From NCBI RefSeq assembly GCF_000364225.2, contig NZ_AQFT02000001.1:5142001-5206000 (forward strand): a stretch of 64,000 nucleotides of DNA, written 5' to 3'. Numbering within the stretch: position 1 is the first letter of the stretch; every line of letters starts with the position of its first letter. The translations under genes were made by a program, and so were the position numbers. The stretch is from Eubacterium plexicaudatum ASF492. GTDB lineage: Bacteria > Bacillota > Clostridia > Lachnospirales > Lachnospiraceae. The notes below the pieces were generated by a model. The model ran no database searches, was not told where the DNA came from, and saw nothing but the letters and a program-made list of their open reading frames with translations. Positions 11,961-21,506 of the stretch are shown in pieces.

Positions 11961-12998
11961 TTATTTGATATTCAAAGTCGTTTTCCGCAGCAGCAGTTTT
12001 GGCTTGATAATCAGGTGTTTTTGCGTCGGTGCGTCTTTGGACAGATTCTTCTTTTCTTCCAGCTGCCGATCTAACAGGCGCACGGTCTGCGATACAATTC
12101 TGTTCACATTTTGTCCGACGGTCGAAATCGGAAGGATTGCCTGTTCGGAAACGGGTGAATTATCAAACCCGATAATTTCCAGCTGTTCCGGAACCTTGAA
12201 ACCGTTTGTCAGTGCACTGTTCAGAAACAGGTGAGCCATCGTATCGTTGCAGACAAAGGCGCCGATTCGTTTGTGCGGATATTTGCTGTGCAGTGTCTTG
12301 CAGACTTTTTCAAAGCAGGCATACAGTTTATGAACATCCGTATGGATTTCAACTGGAATCATAAAGCATTGATGTGGGGTTCCTGTCCGGACGGCGACTT
12401 CCTCAAATATTTTAATTCGTGCATAAGATGGAAGAGCCGGCGAGGTACCGGTATTAATGTGAATTAATACTTCACAGCCATCCTGCAGCAGTCTTTTGAC
12501 CGCCTGTTTTGTTCCGGATACATTGTCCGTGTCCACGCTGGAAATAAATTCGGATTCGCGCTCAATGCCGATGACCGGGAACGGATATTTGCACAATTCT
12601 TCCGAACCCAGCATATGGCTGAGAATAATCAGGCCTTCTATGCGGTACGAGAGCAGTTCTGCAATAAAGCTGCGCTCGGTTTCCGGCGAATTGTCGCTTG
12701 TAAATACGAGAAATTTATAAGGGCTTTTCGGGTAAATCCGGATAAAAGCGTCGATCAGAGCGGTATAAAAATTGTAAAAAAAGTTAGGCGTAATAATGCC
12801 GATAATACCGGATTTTCCGCTGGAAAGGGCTTTTGCAAATTTATTTTCGGTATAATCAAGCGTTTTTAACGCTTCTTCGATCTTTTCCTTCGTTTCGTCA
12901 GCCAGAGAATGCGGCTGGTTGAAATATCTGGAAATCGTCATTTTGGATAAGTTGGTGTAATTGGCGATATCACCATAGGTTGCATTCTGTTTTTTCAT
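11961..12998 (-). CDS. LacI-family transcriptional regulator of the sugar operon
   Basis: This protein of 345 residues has an N-terminal LacI helix-turn-helix (YGDIANYTNLSKMTISRYFN, about residues 8-27), a hinge helix region, and a periplasmic-binding-protein-like effector domain (GIIGIITPNFFYNFYTALI onward). It is divergent from the ABC transporter and GH32 genes, so it most likely represses them and is released by a sugar. The GATAAC/GATAAG array downstream of the transporter promoter is a plausible operator. The inducer is not evident; sucrose or a fructo-oligosaccharide is inferred from the hydrolase. Confidence 0.88.
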   Translation of the reverse strand: MKKQNATYGDIANYTNLSKMTISRYFNQPHSLADETKEKIEEALKTLDYTENKFAKALSSGKSGIIGIITPNFFYNFYTALIDAFIRIYPKSPYKFLVFTSDNSPETERSFIAELLSYRIEGLIILSHMLGSEELCKYPFPVIGIERESEFISSVDTDNVSGTKQAVKRLLQDGCEVLIHINTGTSPALPSYARIKIFEEVAVRTGTPHQCFMIPVEIHTDVHKLYACFEKVCKTLHSKYPHKRIGAFVCNDTMAHLFLNSALTNGFKVPEQLEIIGFDNSPVSEQAILPISTVGQNVNRIVSQTVRLLDRQLEEKKNLSKDAPTQKHLIIKPKLLLRKTTLNIK

Positions 12999-13049
12999 GG
13001 TTCAAAATCCTTCGTAAAACATTTCAGACATGATCATGCCTTTAACGAT

Positions 13050-13079
13050 AGTATAGCATAAGTAAAAGAAAGCAGGCAA
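13050..13079 (-). promoter_or_regulatory. Promoter of the LacI-type regulator gene
   Basis: On the minus strand, TTGCCT (13079-13074) and TATACT (13055-13050) are separated by 18 bases, with TGC just before the -10 as an extended element. The gene starts about 50 bases downstream. Confidence 0.6.
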
Positions 13080-13179
13080 CTGAAAAAAACGATAATAGTT
13101 ACTTCGACAAAGATTTAGACATAGTGCATAAAAACAGGTGGATTATATTGTTAATAATGTCGATATTTACAATTATGTA

Positions 13180-13208
13180 TTGACAAAATTCATTTTTCAA
13201 TATAAGAT
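13180..13208 (+). promoter_or_regulatory. Promoter of the sugar ABC/GH32 operon
   Basis: TTGACA (13180-13185) is followed by a 17-base spacer and TAAGAT (13203-13208). It is a near-consensus sigma-A promoter placed directly before a run of repeated putative operator half sites. Confidence 0.8.
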
Positions 13209-13222
13209 TTGATTATGTTACC

Positions 13223-13263
13223 GATAACATTATCGATAACATTTTGATAAGGTTATTGATAAG
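13223..13263. promoter_or_regulatory. Putative LacI-type operator array
   Basis: Four half sites GATAAC, GATAAC, GATAAG and GATAAG start at 13223, 13235, 13246 and 13258, spaced 11-12 bases apart. The first forms the palindrome GATAACATTATC. The array begins 15 bases after the -10, where bound repressor would block initiation or early elongation. Confidence 0.6.
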
Positions 13264-13314
13264 GTTGTCAAAATCAGGATTCAAATTTTTTAATCTTTGA
13301 AAGAAAGAGAGGAT

Positions 13315-14829
13315 ATGAAAATGAGTATTTGGAAATCGAAAAAACTGAAAAAATGGACAGGCCTTGCGTGTGCGGGTCTGGCATGTCTGGCGCTGACAGC
13401 ATGTGGAAACGGAGGCGCCAAAGAACCACAGGACATTTCGGAAGTAACTTTGCACATATTTAATACAAAAGGTGAAATTGCCGCTCAGTTTGAACAGATG
13501 TGCAAAGATTTTACAGCTGAGACAGGCATTCAGGCAGAACCGTTTACGGTCGGATCCGGGGAAGATGCTATGGAACCGCTTCGGGCACAGATGACCTCAA
13601 AAGAGCCGCCGGCAATCTTTAATACGGATTTCCGTGGCCTGCCGGAATGGGAGGAAAGCGGAGTTGCTTTTGACATGAATGAGGCTGTGAATGAAGACTT
13701 AAAGAAGATTGTAAGTGAAATTCCGGAAAATATGCGGCTGACCTCCGAAGACGGTACAAAAAGCTATGGAATCCCTTATGGTGTGGAAGGCTTTGGATTT
13801 ATTGTTGATTCTCAAATGTTAGCAGATCTTTTTGGAGAAAGCGGAGAACAGGTTCTTGCAGAACTCAGAACATGTTCTTATGACGACTTTATCTCTTTTT
13901 GCGATGCGGTAACGACTTATATCGACAGTCCGTCCGCTGCGGCAGTAACTTTGAACGGAACCGAATTTACGTTTGTGCCGGAAAAAACAGGACTGGCCGC
14001 CAATCTGAATGGTGTATTTGCAGTAGCAGGTGCGGAAAACTGGACATATGGAAATCATCTGCTGTGCGTGCCTACGGCAACACTGGCATCTACGCTTCGA
14101 GATACACAGGCACTGACCGATGATCAGATTTTAAATGCAAAACCGGCGTACCAGGCATTTATGCAGGCGCTTTCCTATATGACAGAGCATGCTGCAGGCT
14201 TAAAGGGTGCGGTTGGAAGAGGACAGGAGCTGGTAAACAGCGCGAACTTTGGTTATGATCAGTCAATCCAGATGCTGACCGATGGAAATGCATTATTTTT
14301 ACAGCAGGGTAACTGGGCGTCAGCCAATATTGCAAAGATTAATGAAGAAGTATCCAAACGTATCAGCTTTATTCCGCTGAAACAGCCAATTACACAGGAT
14401 ATGATTCAAAGCGGAATCAGTGTTGAAGACTTGAATTCATCCATTCCGTTTTCAACAGGCAGCTACTGGTTGATCAATAATAAGATTTCCGATGTGGAAA
14501 AAGAAGCGGCTCAGACATTTCTTGCATGGATGATGAAGCCGGAAAATGTTCAGAAATATATTGTAGAATCGTTTGTAGCAATTCCTTATAACGCAGATGA
14601 TTCCGTGCAGATCAATGATGCACTGGCAACTTCCATACAGAGTTATATGGCAGAGGGAAAAGTTTATTATAACTGTGTGGAAGCAACACCAAGTATCTGG
14701 GCATCCGATTCCGTAGCAAAACCTCTGATGGAACAGTTTTTGACAAAAGAAGAATGGACAGAAGATGAAACAGGAGCTTTTGTGGATACGATTTTGCAGG
14801 CATGGCTTGATCAGAGAAGCGGTAACTAA
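13315..14829 (+). CDS. Sugar ABC transporter substrate-binding lipoprotein
   Basis: This extracellular solute-binding protein belongs to the carbohydrate (CUT1) type. The start at 13315 is preceded by AGAGGAT; an upstream in-frame codon at 13297 has no ribosome site. The N-terminus is a lipoprotein signal peptide (KKWTGLACAGLACLALTAC) with lipobox LTAC at residues 24-27. The mature part shows family-1 binding-protein features: VTLHIFNTKGEIAAQFEQM near the start and a late FLAWMMKPENVQKYIVE segment. It is the first gene of the operon and delivers sugar to the two permeases. No ATPase is encoded nearby, as is usual where a shared MsmK-type ATPase is used. Confidence 0.9.
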   Translation: MKMSIWKSKKLKKWTGLACAGLACLALTACGNGGAKEPQDISEVTLHIFNTKGEIAAQFEQMCKDFTAETGIQAEPFTVGSGEDAMEPLRAQMTSKEPPAIFNTDFRGLPEWEESGVAFDMNEAVNEDLKKIVSEIPENMRLTSEDGTKSYGIPYGVEGFGFIVDSQMLADLFGESGEQVLAELRTCSYDDFISFCDAVTTYIDSPSAAAVTLNGTEFTFVPEKTGLAANLNGVFAVAGAENWTYGNHLLCVPTATLASTLRDTQALTDDQILNAKPAYQAFMQALSYMTEHAAGLKGAVGRGQELVNSANFGYDQSIQMLTDGNALFLQQGNWASANIAKINEEVSKRISFIPLKQPITQDMIQSGISVEDLNSSIPFSTGSYWLINNKISDVEKEAAQTFLAWMMKPENVQKYIVESFVAIPYNADDSVQINDALATSIQSYMAEGKVYYNCVEATPSIWASDSVAKPLMEQFLTKEEWTEDETGAFVDTILQAWLDQRSGN

Positions 14830-14867
14830 TCATATGGATCGAATTCGTAAAGGCGGGTGAGTTTTAG

Positions 14868-15761
14868 ATGGAAAAATTTTATAAAAGAAGGTTTTGGCCG
14901 CTCGTGCTGCCGGCCGTAGTGTGTTACACATTAGTGCTTGTAATCCCGTTTTTTATCGGCATTTTGTATTCTTTTACATCATGGCGTGGTACATATTTTG
15001 CAGGCGGGAGTTTGTTTGGATCTTTTGTAGGACTTGAAAATTATGCGAAAGTGTTCAGCGGAGGCAAGTTTGGATATTCGCTTGTATATACGGCGTCTTA
15101 TGCGGTAATTGCAGTTATTTTGCTGAATGTGATTGCGCTTGGCATGGCTCTTTTGATCAACAGCATTACAAAAGGAGCGGGAGCGCTGCGTACGGTTTTG
15201 TTTATGCCTAAGATGCTTGGCGGCCTTGCAATGGGCTTTGTATGGCAGTTTATCTTTCAGGTAATTTTTACGGATATTTTATTTGGAGAAGAAGGTTTTC
15301 TTCATGCTGAGTTTTTAACTTACATGACACAGGATCCAAAAAAAGCGTTGTTTGCGCTGGCCATTATGAACACATGGAGCATGGCAGGATATTTGATGCT
15401 GATGTATGTGATCGGGTTGAATGCGATTCCTGGTGACGTTTATGAGGCGGCTTCCATTGATGGGGCGAATGTGTTCCAGACATTTTTTAAGATTAAACTG
15501 CCGCTTCTGATGCCTTCCATTACCATTTCATTGTTTTTGGTTATTTCGGATTCGTTTAAAATGCTCGATCAGAACGTGGCGCTGACAAACGGAGATTATA
15601 ATACGAGAATGCTGGCACTTCAGATTCTGCGGACAATTCAGGACAGCAATCCGCCGAACTATGGAGTGGCACAGGCGCAGGCGGTTATCTTCTTTCTTAT
15701 CGTAGCGACGATTTCAATCGTTCAGGTGTCCGTAACAAGAAGCAAGGAGGTGCAGATGTAG
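14868..15761 (+). CDS. Sugar ABC transporter permease, MalF/UgpA type
   Basis: This integral membrane protein of 297 residues has about six transmembrane helices. The ATPase-coupling EAA loop is visible as YEAASIDGANVFQTFFKIKLP (about residues 190-210). It pairs with the next gene to form the channel for the binding protein upstream. RBS GGCGGGTGAG precedes the ATG. Confidence 0.92.
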   Translation: MEKFYKRRFWPLVLPAVVCYTLVLVIPFFIGILYSFTSWRGTYFAGGSLFGSFVGLENYAKVFSGGKFGYSLVYTASYAVIAVILLNVIALGMALLINSITKGAGALRTVLFMPKMLGGLAMGFVWQFIFQVIFTDILFGEEGFLHAEFLTYMTQDPKKALFALAIMNTWSMAGYLMLMYVIGLNAIPGDVYEAASIDGANVFQTFFKIKLPLLMPSITISLFLVISDSFKMLDQNVALTNGDYNTRMLALQILRTIQDSNPPNYGVAQAQAVIFFLIVATISIVQVSVTRSKEVQM

Positions 15762-16607
15762 ATGGAAAGCAGTATGAAAACGAACAGGATGATTGGCAAA
15801 GTGATTATCTATACGCTGCTGATTCTGTCGGCATTGTTTATACTTTTGCCATTATTGTTCCTTGTGATTAATTCTTTTAAAGGCCAGAGTGAGATTGTGC
15901 GTAATCCGCTGGCGCTGCCGGAAAGCTGGTCGCTGAGCTATATTACAAATGCGATTGAGAGCATTCATTTTGGAAAAGCAGTGATGATCACAATAGGGAT
16001 TACCGTAGGCTCCGTAATTCCGACCGTATTGTTTTCTTCGGTCTGTGCATGGATTATTACACGTAACCACACAAAAGTATCGACTTTTATTTACATGGCG
16101 TTTGTGTCGGCAATGCTCGTGCCGTTTCAGGTTATTATGTATCCTCTGATGAATGTAATGGATACGCTAGGACTGAAAAATCAGGTCGGACTGGTTGTAA
16201 TGTATACCGGTTTTAATATGGCAATGTCCGTATTTCTGTATTCCAGCGCAATCAGAAGCGTACCGGTTGCTTTGGAAGAGGCGGCATTTATGGATGGTGC
16301 AAATGTGTTTCAGATTTTCTTTTTAATTGTATTTCCGCTGATTAAATCTTCAACGGTAACCGTTATTATCCTGACGGGAATTGGTATCTGGAATGACTAT
16401 TTGCTGCCGTTTTTAACACTTGGCACGGCGCCCGGGAAGACGTTGGTACTGGAATTGTATTATGCGAAAATGACTGCCGGCCAGTATGGCAGCCCTTGGG
16501 AACTTATTTTTCCAGCAGTTCTTGTATGCTGTATTCCTCTTGTAGTTGTCTTTTTATGCCTGCAAAAATACTTTGTGGCTGGTATGACAGAGGGCGCTGT
16601 AAAATAA
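15762..16607 (+). CDS. Sugar ABC transporter permease, MalG/UgpE type
   Basis: This second permease of 281 residues has about six helices and an EAA loop (LEEAAFMDGANVFQIFFLIVFP). Its ATG abuts the stop of the first permease, with RBS AAGGAGG lying inside the end of the upstream gene, which indicates translational coupling. It forms a heterodimer with the previous gene product. Confidence 0.92.
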   Translation: MESSMKTNRMIGKVIIYTLLILSALFILLPLLFLVINSFKGQSEIVRNPLALPESWSLSYITNAIESIHFGKAVMITIGITVGSVIPTVLFSSVCAWIITRNHTKVSTFIYMAFVSAMLVPFQVIMYPLMNVMDTLGLKNQVGLVVMYTGFNMAMSVFLYSSAIRSVPVALEEAAFMDGANVFQIFFLIVFPLIKSSTVTVIILTGIGIWNDYLLPFLTLGTAPGKTLVLELYYAKMTAGQYGSPWELIFPAVLVCCIPLVVVFLCLQKYFVAGMTEGAVK

Positions 16608-16610
16608 TAG

Positions 16611-16642
16611 GTAACAGTGAAGCCGGAAGGCTGAACTGTTAC
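16611..16642 (+). repeat. Stem-loop inside the sugar operon
   Basis: GTAACAGTGAAGCC (16611-16624) pairs with GGCTGAACTGTTAC (16629-16642) apart from a central mismatch. There is no T tract. It could limit or stabilise transcript segments between the permease and hydrolase genes. The GTAACAGT core recalls the outer arms of the palindromic element at 9933. Confidence 0.5.
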
Positions 16643-16700
16643 GGTAATAACAGGAAATTGCTGAAAAGTTATTAATTTTATATTTAGGAGAATATAGCTG

Positions 16701-18028
16701 ATGAGACCAGAAATACATTTTACGCCGATACGTAACTGGATGAATGACCCTGTGGGACTGATTTATTTTCAAGGAAACTATCATCTGTTTTATCAGTACT
16801 TCCCTTATGAAAAATACTGGGGAACAATGCATTGGGGGCATGCCGTGAGCAAGGATTTTATCAGATGGCAGCATCTTCCGATCGCATTATACCCATCCAG
16901 GCTGGAAGATTGTAATGGCTGTTTCTCAGGAAGTGCAGCAGAAGATGGCGGGAAAATGTATTTGTTTTATACCGGAGTTCATTACGATAAGGTTAAGAAG
17001 GATAACATACATGTATCAGAAAACGGATTATTTACTTCCTGCCAGATTGGTATGATTTCTTCGGACGGTTTTTCATTTGATAACAATGAAAAAAATTACT
17101 GATTCCTGCATTGACGGATCCGGAATTGGGCAGCAGGGTACATACGAGAGATCCGAAAGTATGGAAAGACAGTGAGGGCTGGCATATGGTTCTTGGCAGC
17201 CAGTCCGAACAGCAGGGAAAGCTGATCGGTCAGGTCTTGTTTTATAAGAGCGTGGATGGCATTACATGGACGTTTCAGAACTGTTTTCGTATGCCTGATG
17301 TGGAAATGATCGAATGTCCGGATTTGTTTCAGGCAGATGGCAGCTGGGTTTTGCTTGTCTCTTTAATGGGACGTGGAATGGGCGAAGAACCGGAACATAT
17401 TTCTTATGGTGCGGTGGTGAATTTTGATGCGGAATCCGGAGAACTGCAGGCAGACAGTTCCACGTTCCTTCCGCTGGATGCCGGTATGGATTTGTATGCC
17501 GCACAGACAATGAAGGATGAACAGGGACAAAACGTAATGCTGGCATGGGTGCGTATGCCGCAGCCGATAGATGGAGAGCAATGGATTGGGATGTATACAC
17601 TGCCAAGAATCGTGTCTGTGAGAGACGGACGCCTGTGGTATGCCGTGCATCCGCTTGTAAAAGAGCAGTTTTCGATTTCCTGCAGACCGGAATATTTTGT
17701 TCGGGGAGCAGTGCGGATGGAAGCGGAGCTGGAGGTAAACGGCAGAATCGAAATCGGCGGGTATGAGATAAAACGCACAGGGACAATGCTGTGTACGGAT
17801 CGTACGAATGTATTTCCTAAAGATGCGGAGCGTTGGCTGCGCAAGACACAGTCACGGCTTTCGGGCGGACGCTGCCGTCTGGAAATCTATGTGGATCATG
17901 GGATTATAGAAATTTTTGTAAATGACGGTGAAATGGTAATTACACAGGTAGTGTATGGCATGCAGGGTACGTTTTGCTGTGAAAATGTGAAAAGCTTGTG
18001 CTGCTGGAAATGCGGAGAGTTAGAATAA
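16701..18028 (+). CDS. GH32 beta-fructosidase / sucrose-6-phosphate hydrolase (one frameshift)
   Basis: This enzyme cleaves beta-fructofuranosyl bonds of sucrose or fructo-oligosaccharides. GH32 hallmarks are WMNDPVG (nucleophile Asp; the usual motif is NDPNG), FYQYFPYEKYWGTMHWGH, FSGSA, RDPKVW and ECPDLF (acid/base Glu). A C-terminal beta-sandwich follows (about 17650 onward). The frame breaks in the A run 17089-17095: one more A converts NEKNY-stop into NEKKLLIPALTDPELG and joins 16701-17102 to 17111-18028, for about 442 residues. Its place behind an ABC importer with no phosphotransferase suggests unphosphorylated substrate. It is the last gene of the LacI-type controlled operon. Confidence 0.88.
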
Positions 18029-18039
18029 GCAGTTTGGAA

Positions 18040-18084
18040 TGTTCACAGATGACCGATATCAGGTCATCTGTGAACAGTTTTTTT
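18040..18084. terminator. Bidirectional terminator between GH32 and permease genes
   Basis: TGTTCACAGATGACC (18040-18054) and GGTCATCTGTGAACA (18062-18076) form a perfect 15-base stem followed by a run of T. It lies between two convergent operons. Confidence 0.9.
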
Positions 18085-18087
18085 CTG

Positions 18088-20709
18088 CTAGTTTGCATCT
18101 CTGAGCCTTTCCACAACGCTTTCTTTTTGCAGCTGGCGGAAAGATAGAAGCGGTGTGAGGATTGCTACGATAAACAGGATCGGAAGCATAATTAAAAAAG
18201 AAACGATCTGAAAACGATAATCAAAAAACATAATCACATTGTTCAGTGCATGCAGTATGACGTATGACAGGATACTTCCTGCGATCAGGCTGAGAATACC
18301 GGCCGTGGCAATATAGCCGATGCCTTCACAGATGATGACACGTTTTAGCTGGCCGCTTGTCATGCCGATGCTTTGAAGCGTGGCAAATTCTCGTTTTCTG
18401 GCAATAATGCTTGTAAATACGGCATTGATAAAATTCAGAATGCCGATCAGTGCAATGACTGCGGACAGAGAAATACCGATGACAGACATCGTATTCGTCA
18501 GACCGGAGAATTCTTTTTCATAAGTCTGCTTGGAGGCAAATCCCATCAGAGGATCTACCTGTTCCGTATAGTCTGTCAGTGCGGATGCAAAGGATTCTAT
18601 ATAATCATCCTGAATCCGGTAAGATTTTGCAAAACAGATGTTGTGTGACGGGTCGCCATTGCGGAATTCTTTTAAAGGGAGTATGGCGTGCATGCCGTTG
18701 GGTGTATATCGGGATAAATCCATACTGTGTGGAGCTTCGATAATCGCCATGACTTCGTATTGCTTTTCTGCCAGGTTGTCATATACGACGTCTGTGACTT
18801 CTCCATCGTCATTTGTAACTTCCGTTGCGGTAGAATCTTTTGTGATGCTTTGGATGGTTACCATATCTCCGGGGTGATAGGGGCTGTCTTCCGGTTCGAG
18901 AAGACTATTTCCGAAAAAACGGTGCAGCAGTATATAGTCTCCGTTTTGAAATTCATCCACATCCAGACTGCCTTCGAGAACGGTAATATTTTGGAACAGT
19001 CCGTCGGTATAGCCAAACATGTATCCGCCAAACGTGTCCTCTTTGAGAGGATTCAGGCCATAGGAGTGTTCCAGTTTATCTTCGCGGTCCAATTTCTGCA
19101 GACGTTCCCTTGTTTTCCGGTCGATCTTATAAAAGCTGCCGGTTCCGAACCACATTTCATTTGCTGACACAATACCGGGCTGTGCATCGGCGAAAGAGAT
19201 AAATGCGTCATCCGGACGGTAAGAACCGACCGATGCCTGACTTTGGAACAAAGATGCATTGCCGATCATAAAGTCGCCTGCAATTCGTTGTTCCAGAAAA
19301 CTGTCAATTTGAAAACTGCCGATTCCTGTCATCACGATTGTCAGCAAAATGATGCTCAAAGAGATGGCAGCAATGACAATGCCCGTTTTTTTCCGGTTTC
19401 GTCTGAGATTTGCAAGAGCCATGGACGCAGGGGAGAACGCATGACGCTTTCGTTTGTTATCTGACGCTTTGACGGTGGCTTCGGTATATTTTACAGCTTC
19501 AATTGGAGATACGCTTCCCGCTATTTTTCCGGGTTTTCTGCAGCTGAGCAAAACGGTGATTGCCGAAAATGCCGCTCCGAACAGAAATATAAACGGATGG
19601 AACCGCAGGGAAATGTCTATGTCAGCATATGTGTAAAGAATACGGCTTAACATAGGTGTGGCAATACTGCCAATCGCATATCCTGCTACCAGCCCGATTG
19701 GAATTCCGATGACGGAAAGTTTTACGACCTGATGCATAATCAGGCGTCTGAGCTGTCGTTTGGTTGTTCCGATCGTTTTCAGGAGACCGTAAAAACGAAT
19801 ATCGCTCAAAATGGATATCTGAAAGATGTTATATATAATCAGATAACCGGTCAGTAAAATGATAAGGATAGCTGTTCCGGTGATCGAACAGGAGATTGGA
19901 TCTACCGATTCCAGACGGGTTCCCATGTAAGCCCAGTTTACGCCGTAATCAAGTTCGGTTTTTGGCTCGTATCCCATATTCCGGATCAGCGTTTGTACTT
20001 TTTCTTCCGGATGGGAATTGTCGGAAAATGTAACGTTTACAGATAAAAGACCCTGTCCGGATTCTTCCGGATGTTCACTGGCCCATGCGATAAAATCATC
20101 TTCTGTGCGCGTGCCTTTGAGTTTTAACCAGAAACGTTCGGAAACAAACAGTTCACTGGCATGGCTGATGGCATCTCCGTTATAATAACCGCTGACTTTA
20201 AATTCTTTTTGTATCACTTCACCCATAAATTTGAAAGTAAGCGGAATTTTACTGCCGAGCGCGTGGGGTACTTTCAGTTCGTCCAGAATATACGTATCTA
20301 CGATAATTTCGTCTTCCGCGTCCGGCATGTGTCCTTCCGTAAGCGAAATAAAATAATCGTCCAAAGCGTCTTCAAACGGCATAAATCGAATTTCCGCCTG
20401 ACGGTGTTTCATGTTTTGTGCAATTCCAAGCATAATATTATAATTGCATGACCGAACAGATGGATCTGCGGCAGCTTTTTCATATTGCTGCATGGTGGCG
20501 TTTTTTAATCCGGCATGTGCGCGGGTACCAACTTCCCGCATGGTGGTCTCTTCGGTGACCTGAATCATACCGCTGAACAGGGAGAAAACCGACGTGAACA
20601 GCATGGATGTCAAAATAATGGCGCTTACTGCAAACAGGTTTCGTATTCTGTTATTTTTCAGGCTTCGTTTGGAAAGACGACGGATTGCCATATGATTATT
20701 ATTTTTCAT
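18088..20709 (-). CDS. ABC transporter permease with two FtsX domains
   Basis: This protein of 873 residues has an N-terminal helix (NLFAVSAIILTSMLFTSVFSL), a large extracellular domain, a cluster of FtsX helices near residues 275-400, a second N-terminal-like helix (GIVIAAISLSIILLTIVMTGIG), another external domain, and C-terminal FtsX helices. This is the MacB/FtsX layout of permeases used in peptide-antibiotic resistance or envelope work. The start at 20709 has RBS GGAGGCGG and overlaps the ATPase gene by 11 bases. The upstream two-component genes suggest induction by an envelope stress or peptide; the substrate is unknown. Confidence 0.85.
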   Translation of the reverse strand: MKNNNHMAIRRLSKRSLKNNRIRNLFAVSAIILTSMLFTSVFSLFSGMIQVTEETTMREVGTRAHAGLKNATMQQYEKAAADPSVRSCNYNIMLGIAQNMKHRQAEIRFMPFEDALDDYFISLTEGHMPDAEDEIIVDTYILDELKVPHALGSKIPLTFKFMGEVIQKEFKVSGYYNGDAISHASELFVSERFWLKLKGTRTEDDFIAWASEHPEESGQGLLSVNVTFSDNSHPEEKVQTLIRNMGYEPKTELDYGVNWAYMGTRLESVDPISCSITGTAILIILLTGYLIIYNIFQISILSDIRFYGLLKTIGTTKRQLRRLIMHQVVKLSVIGIPIGLVAGYAIGSIATPMLSRILYTYADIDISLRFHPFIFLFGAAFSAITVLLSCRKPGKIAGSVSPIEAVKYTEATVKASDNKRKRHAFSPASMALANLRRNRKKTGIVIAAISLSIILLTIVMTGIGSFQIDSFLEQRIAGDFMIGNASLFQSQASVGSYRPDDAFISFADAQPGIVSANEMWFGTGSFYKIDRKTRERLQKLDREDKLEHSYGLNPLKEDTFGGYMFGYTDGLFQNITVLEGSLDVDEFQNGDYILLHRFFGNSLLEPEDSPYHPGDMVTIQSITKDSTATEVTNDDGEVTDVVYDNLAEKQYEVMAIIEAPHSMDLSRYTPNGMHAILPLKEFRNGDPSHNICFAKSYRIQDDYIESFASALTDYTEQVDPLMGFASKQTYEKEFSGLTNTMSVIGISLSAVIALIGILNFINAVFTSIIARKREFATLQSIGMTSGQLKRVIICEGIGYIATAGILSLIAGSILSYVILHALNNVIMFFDYRFQIVSFLIMLPILFIVAILTPLLSFRQLQKESVVERLRDAN

Positions 20710-21397
20710 GGGAACCGCCTCCTGTTCTTGTATCGTCTGCGATTTTACCATCTTCCACATGTATGATACGGTCACAAAGCTGTGCCAGAGCTTCGTTATG
20801 TGTAATCATAACGATCGTCTGATGGAAATGTTTGCCGGTCAGTTTTAACAGGCCAAGCACTTCCTGTGTGGAACGGCTGTCCAGATTTCCGGTCGGTTCA
20901 TCTGCCAGAATAATGCTTGGCCGTGCTGCCAGCGCCCGTGCAATGGCGGCACGCTGCTGCTGACCGCCGGAAAGCTGTCCGGGCAGACAGTCAGCTTTAT
21001 CCTCTATGCCGAGTGTATGCAGTATTTCCCGTATAAATTTGGGATCCGGTTTTTTACCGTCCAGTTCCGAAGGAAGTACGACATTTTCATAGACGCTTAA
21101 AATAGGAACAAGGTTATAGCTTTGGAACACGAATCCGATTTTACGTCGGCGAAAAATGGTCAGTTCCGTTTCGTTTAGCCGGAAGATTTCTTTGCCTGCG
21201 ACCGTAACGGTGCCGGAAGTCGGATAGTCCAGTCCGCCGAGCATATGCAGCAGTGTGCTTTTGCCGGAACCGGAACATCCTACGATTGCGGCGAGTTCGC
21301 CTTCTTCAATCCGCAGAGAAACACCGTCCAGCGCTTTCACCTGATTTTCACCGCTGCCATAGTATTTTTTCAGGTTGTTAGCTTCTAAAATGATCAT
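20699..21397 (-). CDS. ABC transporter ATPase, MacB/LolD type
   Basis: This is a 232-residue nucleotide-binding subunit. Walker A is GCSGSGKST, the signature is LSGGQQQRAAIARALAARP, Walker B is IILADEPTGNLD, and the H-loop is TIVMITHN. The start at 21397 is chosen because AGGAGG precedes it; the longer frame to 21469 has no ribosome site. It works with the overlapping permease gene downstream. Confidence 0.93.
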   Translation of the reverse strand: MIILEANNLKKYYGSGENQVKALDGVSLRIEEGELAAIVGCSGSGKSTLLHMLGGLDYPTSGTVTVAGKEIFRLNETELTIFRRRKIGFVFQSYNLVPILSVYENVVLPSELDGKKPDPKFIREILHTLGIEDKADCLPGQLSGGQQQRAAIARALAARPSIILADEPTGNLDSRSTQEVLGLLKLTGKHFHQTIVMITHNEALAQLCDRIIHVEDGKIADDTRTGGGSHEK

Positions 21398-21450
21398 GAA
21401 AAAACCTCCTGTAAATATTGTTTTGGGATAGTTACAGTGTAACAGGAAAA

Positions 21451-21468
21451 GCTGACAGTTCGCTGACA
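21451..21468. promoter_or_regulatory. Direct repeat upstream of the ABC genes, probable response-regulator site
   Basis: GCTGACA occurs at 21451-21457 and again at 21462-21468, an 11-base period typical of OmpR-family binding sites. It lies between the kinase gene and the ATPase gene, where an inducible promoter would be expected. The identity of the regulator is inferred from location. Confidence 0.5.
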
Positions 21469-21506
21469 ATCGGAGAGAAAGATTGTGACGTTTTTGTAAG
21501 AATTTT

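Noticed and set aside
16701..17102. Two separate GH32 fragments or a pseudogene
   Set aside because: One added A in the 17089-17095 run restores a full-length enzyme; the same error pattern is seen in essential genes.
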